From an uncultured Fidelibacterota bacterium (lineage in GTDB: Bacteria > Fidelibacterota > Marinisomatia > Marinisomatales > UBA1611): DNA of 18,049 nt. The notes under the pieces are model-generated. The model made no database searches and was not told the origin of the DNA. It worked only from the letters and a program-made list of their open reading frames with translations. Below, in pieces: positions 7,122 through 16,185 of the stretch (positions within the stretch are counted from its first letter, which is position 1; the number at the start of each line of letters is the position of its first letter). The translations under genes were made by a program, and so were the position numbers. The stretch covers positions 1 through 18,049 of the forward strand of contig CALCSS010000153.1 of assembly GCA_937893835.1 (NCBI GenBank), given 5' to 3'.

Positions 7122-8897
7122 TTATTTCAGATAGATCATTTTACGGCTCAATACAGCCGGAGGGGCCTCATTGACCTGAGCAACAAGTGTAATAAAATAA
7201 ATCCCTGTCGATCGCCCATCACCATCCCAAACATAATTATAGATGCCAGAGTTTTTATACTCCTCATCTACTAATTTATCATGTATCCTACCAGTAGCAT
7301 CTGTTATGTAAAGATTTACAATTGCATCTTCGAGTAGGTCGAATGAGATCTTTGTCTGGCCATTGAACGGATTGGGATAATTTTGATAAAGGACGAATAA
7401 TTCAGGCACAAATCCCTGATTGAAATCATTATCAATTGATTCATTTGATAGGCCAAGTGTCTGCAGATCAGAATAATGCCAGCTCCCACCATCAGGCATT
7501 CTGCTGATAGCGAATGGAAGTGTGTCCAAGACAATATATTCTAATATTCTTGGTCTATCTTGGTCCCAGGTCTTTAATGTGATGACAGTTGGTAGAGCAC
7601 TCTCCTGATCTAGGGTAAATAAAGAATCCATATACTGAGGCCCAAGACCAAGATAAGTGGAAATGTCCCAGAGTTTGAATTCTTCATTATCAATAAAATA
7701 GTCTTCCCCAAGGTCTTGTTTGGCCATCAATTCAACGCCTAATCTCCTTGAAAATGGATTCCATGTCACCTCATTGAACCATAATGAAGATTCTTTATTA
7801 TTAACTCTAATGAGATTTTCTGAACTAGCATCCATTGGAATAATATCACCTTCTATAGTGTAGATAACCGAATCTCCAATGAACAAGGGACAGTTTTGAA
7901 TGAAAACATCATCCATCATCAGATCGGCATAATTCCAGGTATCTGGAACATATATTGACATTAGCTTTGAATCTGTATTCTCATGATTACCTATGTAGAT
8001 AAATTCCTGACCAGACATTACAAAGATGTCATTGCCATATGTTTGGTCAGGATGAAATAAATATATTTTCAATATGTATCCATCATCAGCTGGCAGACAT
8101 CCAATGATCCTTACAGGCGCTAGCAATGCATATAGATCTTGAGCATCAACATATTGGTCATATAGGGTTTGCCAATCATTCCTGATCTTCAATATTGATT
8201 CTTTGACATTGATGCTCCAATCATCTGGCTCAATATATAAGTGATTCCTATATAGTGAACCATATGTCAGAATATCATCATAAAGGTCTTTGTCATTAAG
8301 GACCTCATCTAGAACCGAGATCGCAGACTCAATCTCATTTAGCTGTTCCAAGGGAAATACCTCTATCCATTTATGATCAGAGTTAAGAATTGGGCTCAAG
8401 AGGTCCAAAACTGGTCTCAAATCTGTATAAGGATAAATAGTTTTTAATTCTTGATCTAGATGTTCAATTATTAGGTGATGAATTGATTTGATATCGTCAT
8501 CAAATAAAGCATCAAACGTAATGGGAATACATGTTCCAAAAGGCGGTGTCTTAGTATCACTGTTATAAGTTTTTCCATAAATATCAGTTATCTCTAATTT
8601 ATAGAAATAACGCGACCCAGGATCACAATTGTAATCAAGATATTGGAACTGCCCTCTAGGAATCAAAGATATTAATTCAAATTGTTCTTGACCAAATTCC
8701 CTTGCAAAGACATTTGCCTCACTGACTTTTATAGAATCAGGGATAGACCACGAAATAAGGAGTGAGCCTTGCCCATCATAGACCGAAAGATCAATCGGAT
8801 GAGGTTTCACCACATCAGGGATATGATCATTTTCTGAAGCCCACAATAAACATGAGATAAGGATGGTAATTAGTATGTATTTGATTGATCGAAACAT
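7122..8897 (-). CDS. Secreted protein with FN3-like domain and T9SS type A sorting domain
   Basis: A 591-residue exported protein. A signal peptide covers about residues 1-20 (ILITILISCLLWA then SEN). Residues about 30-110 look like a fibronectin-type-III fold (HPIDLSVYDGQGSLLISW ... YFYKLEITDIYG). The middle, about 120 to 490, is not recognised. From about 496 the T9SS type A sorting domain begins with LYQNYPNPFN and ends in a strand-rich SRKMIYLK. This domain is known to direct secretion across the outer membrane by the type IX system and is usually removed or anchored there. The gene is separated from the upstream S8 protease by 73 bases with two hairpins. It is likely a surface or secreted protein in the same set as the two proteases; its biochemical role is unknown. 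Confidence 0.88.
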   Translation of the reverse strand: MFRSIKYILITILISCLLWASENDHIPDVVKPHPIDLSVYDGQGSLLISWSIPDSIKVSEANVFAREFGQEQFELISLIPRGQFQYLDYNCDPGSRYFYKLEITDIYGKTYNSDTKTPPFGTCIPITFDALFDDDIKSIHHLIIEHLDQELKTIYPYTDLRPVLDLLSPILNSDHKWIEVFPLEQLNEIESAISVLDEVLNDKDLYDDILTYGSLYRNHLYIEPDDWSINVKESILKIRNDWQTLYDQYVDAQDLYALLAPVRIIGCLPADDGYILKIYLFHPDQTYGNDIFVMSGQEFIYIGNHENTDSKLMSIYVPDTWNYADLMMDDVFIQNCPLFIGDSVIYTIEGDIIPMDASSENLIRVNNKESSLWFNEVTWNPFSRRLGVELMAKQDLGEDYFIDNEEFKLWDISTYLGLGPQYMDSLFTLDQESALPTVITLKTWDQDRPRILEYIVLDTLPFAISRMPDGGSWHYSDLQTLGLSNESIDNDFNQGFVPELFVLYQNYPNPFNGQTKISFDLLEDAIVNLYITDATGRIHDKLVDEEYKNSGIYNYVWDGDGRSTGIYFITLVAQVNEAPPAVLSRKMIYLK

Positions 8898-8921
8898 ATA
8901 AACAACAATTAGGCGAGAAGT

Positions 8922-8965
8922 AATTTCTATGAAATTTGCAATGAAGGCAAGAGATTCATTGGCAA
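8922..8965 (-). repeat. Two adjacent inverted repeats between protease and FN3/T9SS genes
   Basis: The 73-base gap holds two hairpins that share one base. One is AATTTC-ATA-GAAATT (8922-8936), a perfect 6-bp stem with a 3-base loop. The other pairs CAATGAA with TTCATTG (8939-8961 core; 8936-8965 with a one-base bulge, giving 10 pairs). Read on the minus strand they follow the S8 protease stop and precede the next start. Neither has a long T run, so they look more like an mRNA-processing or stability element, or an attenuator, than a strong terminator. Confidence 0.5.
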
Positions 8966-8970
8966 TTAAG

Positions 8971-10623
8971 CTACTTGATATAAGTGACCTTTTTATAAAG
9001 AAAGTTTCCGTTGTAAACTGCTCTTATAAAGTATATGCCACTCGATAGGTCATTTGGCTCCCATTTCAATTGTTGCAATTTATCAGATGCCCAATCGTCA
9101 TAAATATTGGCAATATAACTACCATCATAGGATAGAACATCAACCTTAAGGCCATAGGGTGAGCCTATTTCAATTTCAATATTTATGGAAGGATTAAATG
9201 GATTAGGATAGGCTCTTATTAATTGAAAATCCTTTGGTTGGAAATCTGAATCATCCAAATTGGCAGTGGCCTCATAGTTAACTGCATTAACAGCGTTCAA
9301 AATACCATGACCATAAGTGTTATTGGCACTGTCAGCCATTGATGCTGTCATCATCATCGCTTCTCTTACTTGCATTGCGGTCCATTCAGGCCGTGCTTGA
9401 ATGATCAATGCTGCAGCACCACCAACCAAAGGGCATGCGAGCGAGGTACCACTTAACTGAGAATAATTTGTTGTACTATTAGGATTGACACACCATGTCT
9501 GTCGACCTCTTGCACATACCTCGGGCTTAATTCGACCATCTGAGGTTGGCCCATGAGAGCTAAAACTTGCAATACTACCATTGTCCCATACCGCACCAAC
9601 CGATATGACAGAGTGTGCATCAGCAGGTGCTATGATGTAATACCAGTCGTCATTCCCTGAATTGCCCGCTGCCGTTACACATACCATACCCAATCCAACT
9701 GCAATATCAACTCCAATCGTTGTTACTGCGGTATTCCCATCCATATCAGAATATTCATACCAATCCAAATAGCCTAATGATGTCGAGACAACATCTGCAC
9801 CATTTTCCTCTCCCCATTCCAATGCCGCGACATAGTTATCTTCCTCTTGTTGTACCTCTTGAGTAACGTCTTCTGTTTTAGCCAAAAGAAACTCTGAATC
9901 AAATGCAACACCCACTAATTCACCTGGCGCATTAGCAGCAATAGTTGAAAGTACAGCGGTACCATGATAGTCCTGGCCTTCAGCATCCTCTTCGTCTGTC
10001 TCATTTGCAGTTTCATCATCATCATTTATGACATCCCATTGCGCGATCACATTAATCTGGTTTAACGCATCATGGTTAAGGTCAAAACCGGTATCCAATA
10101 ACAGAATCCTTACTCCTTCACCGGTGTAACCTTGTTCGTGTAGTTCGTGAACATTGATCTGTTCTATCTGCTCTTGTGCATTACCATAATCAAAATCCCT
10201 TGAATAAGGACTAATGTCAGGAAATTCAATGTCTGAGTTTTTTCTATATCCAATTACGGGTTTGATATGATCAATAAATGGAAATGTAACTATTCGATCG
10301 AGGTCAGATATTGAGCAAACAGCAGATATGGCATTTAGCCATCGGCTTTCATTTATTATTGTTATTCCAACCGACGATATTCGATCTACATAACCTTGTG
10401 GTACAGGTAGATCATACCATAAATTATTTTCTGTAGTACCATTTTTGGCCCTCCGATTCATTGCCTTTTGACTGATTTCAACTGGTAATGAACCATTCTT
10501 ATCAGTGAAATATATCCAAACCCTATAGCTATCACCCCTCTTACCAAGTTCCATTTCTTGCAAATCAAATTTTTTACAAAATACCATACTCTGAATCATG
10601 ATGAACAATGCAACATATCTCAT
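8971..10623 (-). CDS. Subtilisin-like S8 serine protease with T9SS sorting domain
   Basis: A 550-residue secreted endopeptidase. A short hydrophobic leader (about 1-16) is followed by a propeptide-like region. The catalytic triad is complete: Asp177 in LLLDTGFD, His220 in DYHGTAV and Ser394 in LSGTSLACP, with the oxyanion-hole Asn321 in TAAGNSG. The acidic stretch DDDETANETDEEDAEG (201-216) precedes the catalytic histidine and may bind calcium. The C-terminal domain starts near residue 466 with AYPNPFNPS and ends in KKVTYIK, a type A T9SS sorting domain, so secretion by the type IX system is expected. Its ATG overlaps the M14 carboxypeptidase stop as ATGA. The two enzymes, endo- and exopeptidase, would act together on extracellular protein. 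Confidence 0.95.
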   Translation of the reverse strand: MRYVALFIMIQSMVFCKKFDLQEMELGKRGDSYRVWIYFTDKNGSLPVEISQKAMNRRAKNGTTENNLWYDLPVPQGYVDRISSVGITIINESRWLNAISAVCSISDLDRIVTFPFIDHIKPVIGYRKNSDIEFPDISPYSRDFDYGNAQEQIEQINVHELHEQGYTGEGVRILLLDTGFDLNHDALNQINVIAQWDVINDDDETANETDEEDAEGQDYHGTAVLSTIAANAPGELVGVAFDSEFLLAKTEDVTQEVQQEEDNYVAALEWGEENGADVVSTSLGYLDWYEYSDMDGNTAVTTIGVDIAVGLGMVCVTAAGNSGNDDWYYIIAPADAHSVISVGAVWDNGSIASFSSHGPTSDGRIKPEVCARGRQTWCVNPNSTTNYSQLSGTSLACPLVGGAAALIIQARPEWTAMQVREAMMMTASMADSANNTYGHGILNAVNAVNYEATANLDDSDFQPKDFQLIRAYPNPFNPSINIEIEIGSPYGLKVDVLSYDGSYIANIYDDWASDKLQQLKWEPNDLSSGIYFIRAVYNGNFLYKKVTYIK

Positions 10624-12869
10624 TGTTGAATGCCCAAGATAAAGTTAGATAATGCTATTAGGTCCATCACATCCAATACCCCGCTCCCATCCAGGTCACA
10701 AAAGAATAATTGAGAATCAGTTGGCTCACTACCAAATATGAGAACATCCGCAATGGCAAGTAGATCAAATATGTCTACTGACATATCTAGATTATAATCA
10801 CCCATTACACCAGTGGGAAAACCTGATATTGATAGATCATCAACGGTAAACCCATCACCCTCAACAATATTGTCAGAAGTTTGAATAAAACGAAATCCAG
10901 TTATTGATGCACCATTTAACTGATCCAATAATATTAACTCATTGACCCATTCGTTTTGTACACCATCATATCCTGGCTCTCCAAGGGGCTGTGCCGATTG
11001 ACCTGAACCATATTCTGTATGCTCACCATCTAAACTCACCCATCCAGAATCTTGAACATATGCCTGGAACCTAACAAAATCCCAATTCGATTCGATGTCC
11101 CATTTTGCTGTGAACTCGATCACTGGACTAATGAGATAATTTAGATTTACGAAATGATTCAATTCTGCTACCGATTCTTGCGATTCTAGATACTCACCAT
11201 CGGGACTATCAGATAATGCAAATACTCCAGATGCAGCATCGTCCGTCAGTCCCCATTCTCCATCTAAAGACCAATTGGTCAATTCATCCTCAAATCCCTC
11301 AATAAAGAATATTTGCCTTTGACCGATCACAAATTGAATTGTGTCAACTCTTGAAAAACTATTCTCACTTTCTAGGGATATGATCACGCCTGAATTACTA
11401 CCTGATGGCGCATCCTCAGTGATGAGCATTGATAATGAAAGATCGTCAGAATCTCTAGCATCCATCTCACTCATTGTATATGATTCCATATCCAACGATA
11501 TGAGGTCATTTAAAGCAGATATGGTGATCTCTATGTCTCCATCAGAATTACTAAGACCACGATTTTGAATAACGATATCAAGTTCTAGTGTCTCCCCTGG
11601 AATAACATCCTCTTCGGATATTTCATATGAATGGACAGTGATGTCAGGCCCTGCAACAAAGGCGAATATCTTATTGGGGTGTACCTGCTGGGAACATAAT
11701 TCGACCACATCATTCTCAGATGGCCAAAACCCTTGAGATGAGGATCCTACTTCAGGAACATAAGACACAATTTCTTGGTCTCCATATGTCCAATCCACGG
11801 CATCTCCATTGACAGTATATCCGATCGTTGCCAATCCTGTTCCAACAGGGTATCCATTGTATCTTGCCATTTCTTGTCCAATTTCAGTCAAGGTCGTCAA
11901 GTCTGGTTCATCAGGCAATGACCCATCACCCCATGCATGAATGTATATATTAGAGTAGGAATGATAATGTAGAACATTATTGAATTGATGGTCGTCTATG
12001 AAATCACGAACAGCTTGTGTCTCAGGCTCAGAGAATTCTGACTCACCTCTGTAAGTTGTTGAACAAGGATTTGGCGAAGAACCAGTGTCATCTGAACCCC
12101 AGCCAAAGCCATAATTCCTATTGAGATCCACTCCGCGATTAGTACCATCACCGCAATTAGTATCCAATCGATTTTTGCGATGCATTCCACCGCCATTAGG
12201 TGCAATTGACTCATTGTAAACATAGCCATCCGGGTTAACGACCGGTATGAACCACATCTCACGATTATTTATCAGAAAGTCCAACTCTGGATCTGATCCA
12301 TACTCTTCAGCCAATAACTGAACAAAATATATCTGGTTCATCATTCCAAGTGGCTCTCGAGCATGAGTGAGCCCAGTATATAAGACCTCTGGCTCATCCT
12401 CATCATCGTTCGGGTTATCTGACACCTTGAAAGCCCAGATATCACGCCCCTCTATTGTTTGTCCAATGATCACACGATCTGAAATAATATCAGGATATAG
12501 CGATCTGAGTTCATCAAATCTAACATTTAATTCATCCCAGGTATAATTCCCTTGCATTGATCCTAATGGAAAATCGCGATCGGTTGCGGGATGATTTCTT
12601 GATTTGTAATGCAATGTAAGGTCATCGATCAAAACATCGAGAATTATTCCTCTTGATAATAATTCGATGGTCTCATCCTCTGTAACCGTGAGGTCTAAAA
12701 ATATTCCTTTTTTCCCAGTCACATGGTCAAGGGGTATACCCAACTTGCCTATGGTCTCTATAATATCAGATGTTGGTTCATGTACCCTGATTGATTGATA
12801 TACATCTTGTGCAAAGATCAAATAATTAAAAAGAGCCAGCATATAAAGCAGTGGCGAATATTTTTTCAT
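10620..12869 (-). CDS. Secreted M14 zinc carboxypeptidase with C-terminal dockerin-like domain
   Basis: A 749-residue exported metallocarboxypeptidase that removes C-terminal amino acids. A signal peptide ends around residue 20 (YLIFA then QDV), and a propeptide-like region reaches to about 100. The catalytic domain spans about 107-410: zinc ligands His169 and Glu172 in HARE and His303 in HYHSY, substrate-binding Arg231 in HRKNR and Asn250-Arg251 in DLNRNY, and catalytic Glu373 in VPEVG. A beta-rich adhesion-like region follows (about 410-690). Residues 690-749 contain two calcium-loop repeats (GDYNLDMSVDIFDLLAIADVL and CDLDGSGVLDVMDLIAL) like a type I dockerin. Unlike its neighbours it has no YPNPFN sorting domain. 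It begins four bases after the citrate synthase stop and overlaps the S8 protease start. Confidence 0.94.
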   Translation of the reverse strand: MKKYSPLLYMLALFNYLIFAQDVYQSIRVHEPTSDIIETIGKLGIPLDHVTGKKGIFLDLTVTEDETIELLSRGIILDVLIDDLTLHYKSRNHPATDRDFPLGSMQGNYTWDELNVRFDELRSLYPDIISDRVIIGQTIEGRDIWAFKVSDNPNDDEDEPEVLYTGLTHAREPLGMMNQIYFVQLLAEEYGSDPELDFLINNREMWFIPVVNPDGYVYNESIAPNGGGMHRKNRLDTNCGDGTNRGVDLNRNYGFGWGSDDTGSSPNPCSTTYRGESEFSEPETQAVRDFIDDHQFNNVLHYHSYSNIYIHAWGDGSLPDEPDLTTLTEIGQEMARYNGYPVGTGLATIGYTVNGDAVDWTYGDQEIVSYVPEVGSSSQGFWPSENDVVELCSQQVHPNKIFAFVAGPDITVHSYEISEEDVIPGETLELDIVIQNRGLSNSDGDIEITISALNDLISLDMESYTMSEMDARDSDDLSLSMLITEDAPSGSNSGVIISLESENSFSRVDTIQFVIGQRQIFFIEGFEDELTNWSLDGEWGLTDDAASGVFALSDSPDGEYLESQESVAELNHFVNLNYLISPVIEFTAKWDIESNWDFVRFQAYVQDSGWVSLDGEHTEYGSGQSAQPLGEPGYDGVQNEWVNELILLDQLNGASITGFRFIQTSDNIVEGDGFTVDDLSISGFPTGVMGDYNLDMSVDIFDLLAIADVLIFGSEPTDSQLFFCDLDGSGVLDVMDLIALSNFILGIQQ

Positions 12870-12873
12870 TTTT

Positions 12874-14145
12874 CTATGTGTTAGATCTTATCCAATCTGT
12901 GGTGATAGATTTGGGACGTGTTATTGGTATCCCCAATGCTCGTTCCCAGACCATTTGAGATATCATGCCCATGGTCCGTGATATGCTAAAGAGCACTGTA
13001 TAAAAATTGAATTCCTTCAATCCATAATAATATAGCAAAGATCCAGACGCAGCATCAACATTGGGCCAAGGATTCTTGGCCTTGCCATGTTCCTGAAGCA
13101 CATCTGGCACAATCTTGAACAGGAGATCTACAATGCCAAACACATCATCATTTTTTATATGCTCCTGACCAAAATTTACAAATGCTGAGAATCTTGGATC
13201 TGGACATCTAAGTACGGCATGTCCATAACCAGGAATCACTCTACCACTATTCAAACGATCCCAACAATATTGTCTAAGACCCTCTTCAGTTGGCAGGCCA
13301 TTGAATTCATCCCTGACACTTAAGACAAATTTGAGGCATTCTTGATTTGCCAGTCCATGCAAAGGACCTGCTAGGCCATTTAGACCTGCACATACTGAAT
13401 AGTATGGATCAGAAAGCGCTGAGGCAACCGTGTGCGAGGCAAAGGCGCTTACATTCCCACCCTCATGATCACAGTGCAGCATAAAGTACAACTGCATCAA
13501 CTTATGGAAATCACCACTCTCATCAGGTAAACCGATCATGTGTACGAAATTACCTGCCCAATCTTTTTTAGGATCTGGCAAGATCCTCTCACCCTTATCA
13601 AACCTCATTCTATAGATTCCAGCACCAAGAGCAGGTAGCTTGGCAAGTAATCTGATCCCATCTTCAAGTATTGCTTCCCAATATTCTGATTTTGGCATTC
13701 CCTCATCATAACGTTTCCTGAAAACACTCTCTCCCTGCATAGCAAGGATTCCTGTGTTAAACATGGTCATTGGGTGTGCGTCCTCAGGCATCTCATTCAA
13801 GACACTCCAAACATATTCTGGGACATTTAGATGTGCAGAAAACTCATTATTAAGATCTTTTAGTTCTGTTGAATCAGGAAGCCGCCCTGTCAAAAGGAGA
13901 AAAAATACCTCTTCAGGTAAAATATGTGTGATCTCTAGAAGAGGGATTCCTCTTATGATCAAACCTTTTTCAGCCGATACTGACGATGTATCACAGACAA
14001 ATGCCTTTATCCCTCGCAAGCCAGAATAGGCCTGGAAAACGGATACATCACTGATCTTTTTATCGCCCTTTTCTTTGATAAGTTGTTTGATCTCATCCTG
14101 GACAATAGGAATCTGATCCTTGAGTTCATTTTTTAATAGGTTCAT
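12874..14145 (-). CDS. gltA: Citrate synthase (mitochondrial/eukaryotic-type)
   Basis: This 423-residue enzyme condenses oxaloacetate with acetyl-CoA, the first step of the citric acid cycle. Its sequence follows the eukaryotic-type branch rather than the E. coli GltA branch. The catalytic residues, by alignment with pig enzyme motifs, are His263 (PLHGLANQE), His309 (GYGHAVLRCPDPRF) and Asp364 in NVDAASG. Where close relatives usually have NVDAHSG, this one has Ala at the next position (residue 366). An extended stretch LHCDHEGGNVSAFASH (223-238) is also characteristic. The ATG is preceded by GAGG about eight bases upstream, and the gene begins 71 bases after DUF1015. It is tightly followed by the secreted M14 carboxypeptidase gene, a pairing I cannot explain metabolically. 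Confidence 0.96.
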   Translation of the reverse strand: MNLLKNELKDQIPIVQDEIKQLIKEKGDKKISDVSVFQAYSGLRGIKAFVCDTSSVSAEKGLIIRGIPLLEITHILPEEVFFLLLTGRLPDSTELKDLNNEFSAHLNVPEYVWSVLNEMPEDAHPMTMFNTGILAMQGESVFRKRYDEGMPKSEYWEAILEDGIRLLAKLPALGAGIYRMRFDKGERILPDPKKDWAGNFVHMIGLPDESGDFHKLMQLYFMLHCDHEGGNVSAFASHTVASALSDPYYSVCAGLNGLAGPLHGLANQECLKFVLSVRDEFNGLPTEEGLRQYCWDRLNSGRVIPGYGHAVLRCPDPRFSAFVNFGQEHIKNDDVFGIVDLLFKIVPDVLQEHGKAKNPWPNVDAASGSLLYYYGLKEFNFYTVLFSISRTMGMISQMVWERALGIPITRPKSITTDWIRSNT

Positions 14146-14216
14146 AATTTATACCTCAAAAATATATCATTTTTTATATATGCAAATTTAATCATTCGAT
14201 AGTTCAACATGATGAG

Positions 14217-15452
14217 TTAATCTAAAAGGCGCACTACAAGTCCAGACCTTAGTTTAGGTTCAAACCAAGTTGACTTTGGTGGCATGACCTTATCATCATC
14301 CGATACTCTTAATAGATCATCAATTGATACTGGATAGAGTGCAAATGCAACTTTTGCATTTGATTTGCATCTATGTTCTAATTCCTCTAAGCCTCTTGAT
14401 CCTCCAACAAAATCAATTCTATTATCAGTCCGTGGATCAGTGATCTTGAGAATTGGACCTAGAATATGTTCTTGAAGTATTGCAGCATCAAGTGCTAAAG
14501 CAGAATCATCACTGATGATCTCTGGTTTTACCTCTAGGGCATACCATTGATCAATAAAATACATTGTGAAATTCAATTTCTTATTGGGAACTTCACGCTT
14601 AGATAAATTTTTCACCTGGAATTTACTTTCTATTGCATTCAAAAATTGTTCTTCGCTGAGGCCACCAAGATCTTTGACCAATCGATTGTATGCAAGTATC
14701 TGGACCTGGTCATGGGGGAATATCGTTGCTAAAAAATAGTTATAGGGCTCATTCCCATTATGATAAGGATTATTATTTGAGCGAGTCTTTTGAATCCTAG
14801 AGGCTGATGCTGCTCGGTGGTGCCCATCAGCAATATATAGACAATCAAGAGTTTTGAAGTAAGATCTTATTCCATTTATCAATGCTGCATCCTTGACCTT
14901 CCATATTGAATGGACCGTATCATCCTCCGCTTTAAAACTAATATCTTTTTCTCGTGATATGATGTCTGATAATTGGTGTTTGAATCCGCCATTATTTCTA
15001 AACGTTAGAAACACAGGACCTGTATTGGCTCCAGTTATATCAATATGCATTGTTCTATCATCTTCTTTTTCAGGACGGGTGAACTCATGCCTTTTTATTA
15101 ATGAACCATCATATTCTTCTATTGATACTGCAGCGATGATACCAGTCTGCATATGCATGCCCATTGAAATTTGATATACATAGAAAGATTCGTCTTCGTC
15201 CTTTAGCAAATTACCAGCAGATATGTACTGATCTAGATTATTTGCGGCATGTTGATGTAGGTCCTCATGCTGTGGCTCATCTTTTATTGTGAAATCAACC
15301 TCTGGCTTGACAACTCTCAAAAAGGATCTATCATTTTTCTTTACCATTTCCCTAGCCTCATCAGAGGACAACACATCATATGGCGGCGAGGAAACAACTT
15401 TCGCCAATGACGGAGGTGGAAGGTATCCTTTAAAGGGTAATATCTTTGCCAA
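14217..15452 (-). CDS. DUF1015 family protein, TTG start
   Basis: A 411-residue cytoplasmic protein of the DUF1015 family. The diagnostic motif YIADGHHRAASA lies at about residues 206-217, and KRHEFTRPEKEDDR at about 121-134. The PFKGYLPPP near the N-terminus is also family-typical. I chose the TTG at 15452, which gives an N-terminus MAKILPFKG like other members and begins seven bases after the preceding stop. An upstream TTG at 15500 in the same frame would add 16 residues and force a 41-base overlap with the nucleotidyltransferase. No ATG is available near the start. The family is often described as related to the SerA/SerC region of some genomes, but its activity is not known to me. No serine-pathway gene is seen here. 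Confidence 0.88.
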   Translation of the reverse strand: MAKILPFKGYLPPPSLAKVVSSPPYDVLSSDEAREMVKKNDRSFLRVVKPEVDFTIKDEPQHEDLHQHAANNLDQYISAGNLLKDEDESFYVYQISMGMHMQTGIIAAVSIEEYDGSLIKRHEFTRPEKEDDRTMHIDITGANTGPVFLTFRNNGGFKHQLSDIISREKDISFKAEDDTVHSIWKVKDAALINGIRSYFKTLDCLYIADGHHRAASASRIQKTRSNNNPYHNGNEPYNYFLATIFPHDQVQILAYNRLVKDLGGLSEEQFLNAIESKFQVKNLSKREVPNKKLNFTMYFIDQWYALEVKPEIISDDSALALDAAILQEHILGPILKITDPRTDNRIDFVGGSRGLEELEHRCKSNAKVAFALYPVSIDDLLRVSDDDKVMPPKSTWFEPKLRSGLVVRLLD

Positions 15453-15459
15453 AGTACAA

Positions 15460-16173
15460 CTAGTTCTTGAATAATTCTCTGGCGGACTCAAGGTCCTCAA
15501 TAAAATCTATCTCAAGACAAGGATATTCTGAGACATCAATATAGTTTACTTGTAATTTTTCCAATAAGGGCTGGATGGCAGCCTCAAAATAATCATTTTT
15601 ACCACCTGCATCAATTAGAGTACCTAGTGACCTTACAAAATGGTCAACGAATTCCGAAGATAATTTAGCGACTCCTATGAACTCACCAAGACATTGTTCC
15701 TCAATAAGGTCCTTGCCAATTGCGACAACTTTGTTTCCTCCTCCATCAATTACTTTCACTTCCTCCCTGCCACATGATTTCACATCAACTGCTAAGGCAT
15801 TTTCATAGTTTGAATCAAATAATTTAGCTAATAATTCACTTGGATAGATTACATCTGCGTTCATTAGAAGATGTTCTGTATCAAATTTTTCTCTACCGAC
15901 ATAGACTGAATATGCAGTATTGGTCTCAAAGTAATGATGGTTGACAACAAAATGGAAATTTAGATCTGGAAAATTTTTTTCAATATTATCTATGAGCATC
16001 TCGCGATGATAACCTACGACCATTGTAACATCTGTCACTCCAAGATCGTTCAAGGCCTCCAATTGATAATGAATAATTGGCTTTCCTCCCACATCCAATA
16101 AACATTTAGGTGTATTGTATGTATGAGGATATAACCTCCTTGATACACCTGCTGCAAGTATTAATGCTCTCAT
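15460..16173 (-). CDS. LicC/IPCT-like cytidylyl- or nucleotidyltransferase
   Basis: A 237-residue sugar-phosphate-type nucleotidyltransferase. The N-terminal nucleotide-binding motif is LAAGVSRRL (6-14), with Lys23 in the PKCLLDVGGKP stretch, and the metal-binding motif is MNADVIY (104-110). ETNTAYSVY (83-91), GKNDYFEAA (191-199) and EIDFIEDLESA (221-231) are features I associate with the phosphocholine and inositol-1-phosphate cytidylyltransferase branch. These enzymes make CDP-choline or CDP-inositol. The upstream glycerophosphotransferase-family enzyme uses CDP-linked donors, so the pair may activate and transfer a small phospho-alcohol onto envelope glycan. The gene begins 12 bases after the GT9 gene. 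Substrate is not shown by the sequence; a hexose-1-phosphate or amino-sugar phosphate is also possible. Confidence 0.85.
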   Translation of the reverse strand: MRALILAAGVSRRLYPHTYNTPKCLLDVGGKPIIHYQLEALNDLGVTDVTMVVGYHREMLIDNIEKNFPDLNFHFVVNHHYFETNTAYSVYVGREKFDTEHLLMNADVIYPSELLAKLFDSNYENALAVDVKSCGREEVKVIDGGGNKVVAIGKDLIEEQCLGEFIGVAKLSSEFVDHFVRSLGTLIDAGGKNDYFEAAIQPLLEKLQVNYIDVSEYPCLEIDFIEDLESARELFKN

Positions 16174-16185
16174 GATAAAATAAAA

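Noticed and set aside
10576..10623. Possible lipoprotein signal at Cys16 of the S8 protease (MVFC).
   Set aside because: There is no proper lipobox, and the T9SS tail already explains export.
13754..14029. Plus-strand open frame opposite citrate synthase.
   Set aside because: It is antisense to well-conserved citrate synthase motifs, with no independent support.
15453..15500. Extended DUF1015 start at a TTG overlapping the nucleotidyltransferase gene by 41 bases.
   Set aside because: The extra residues precede the family N-terminus, and a nearer TTG gives a family-like start with no overlap.
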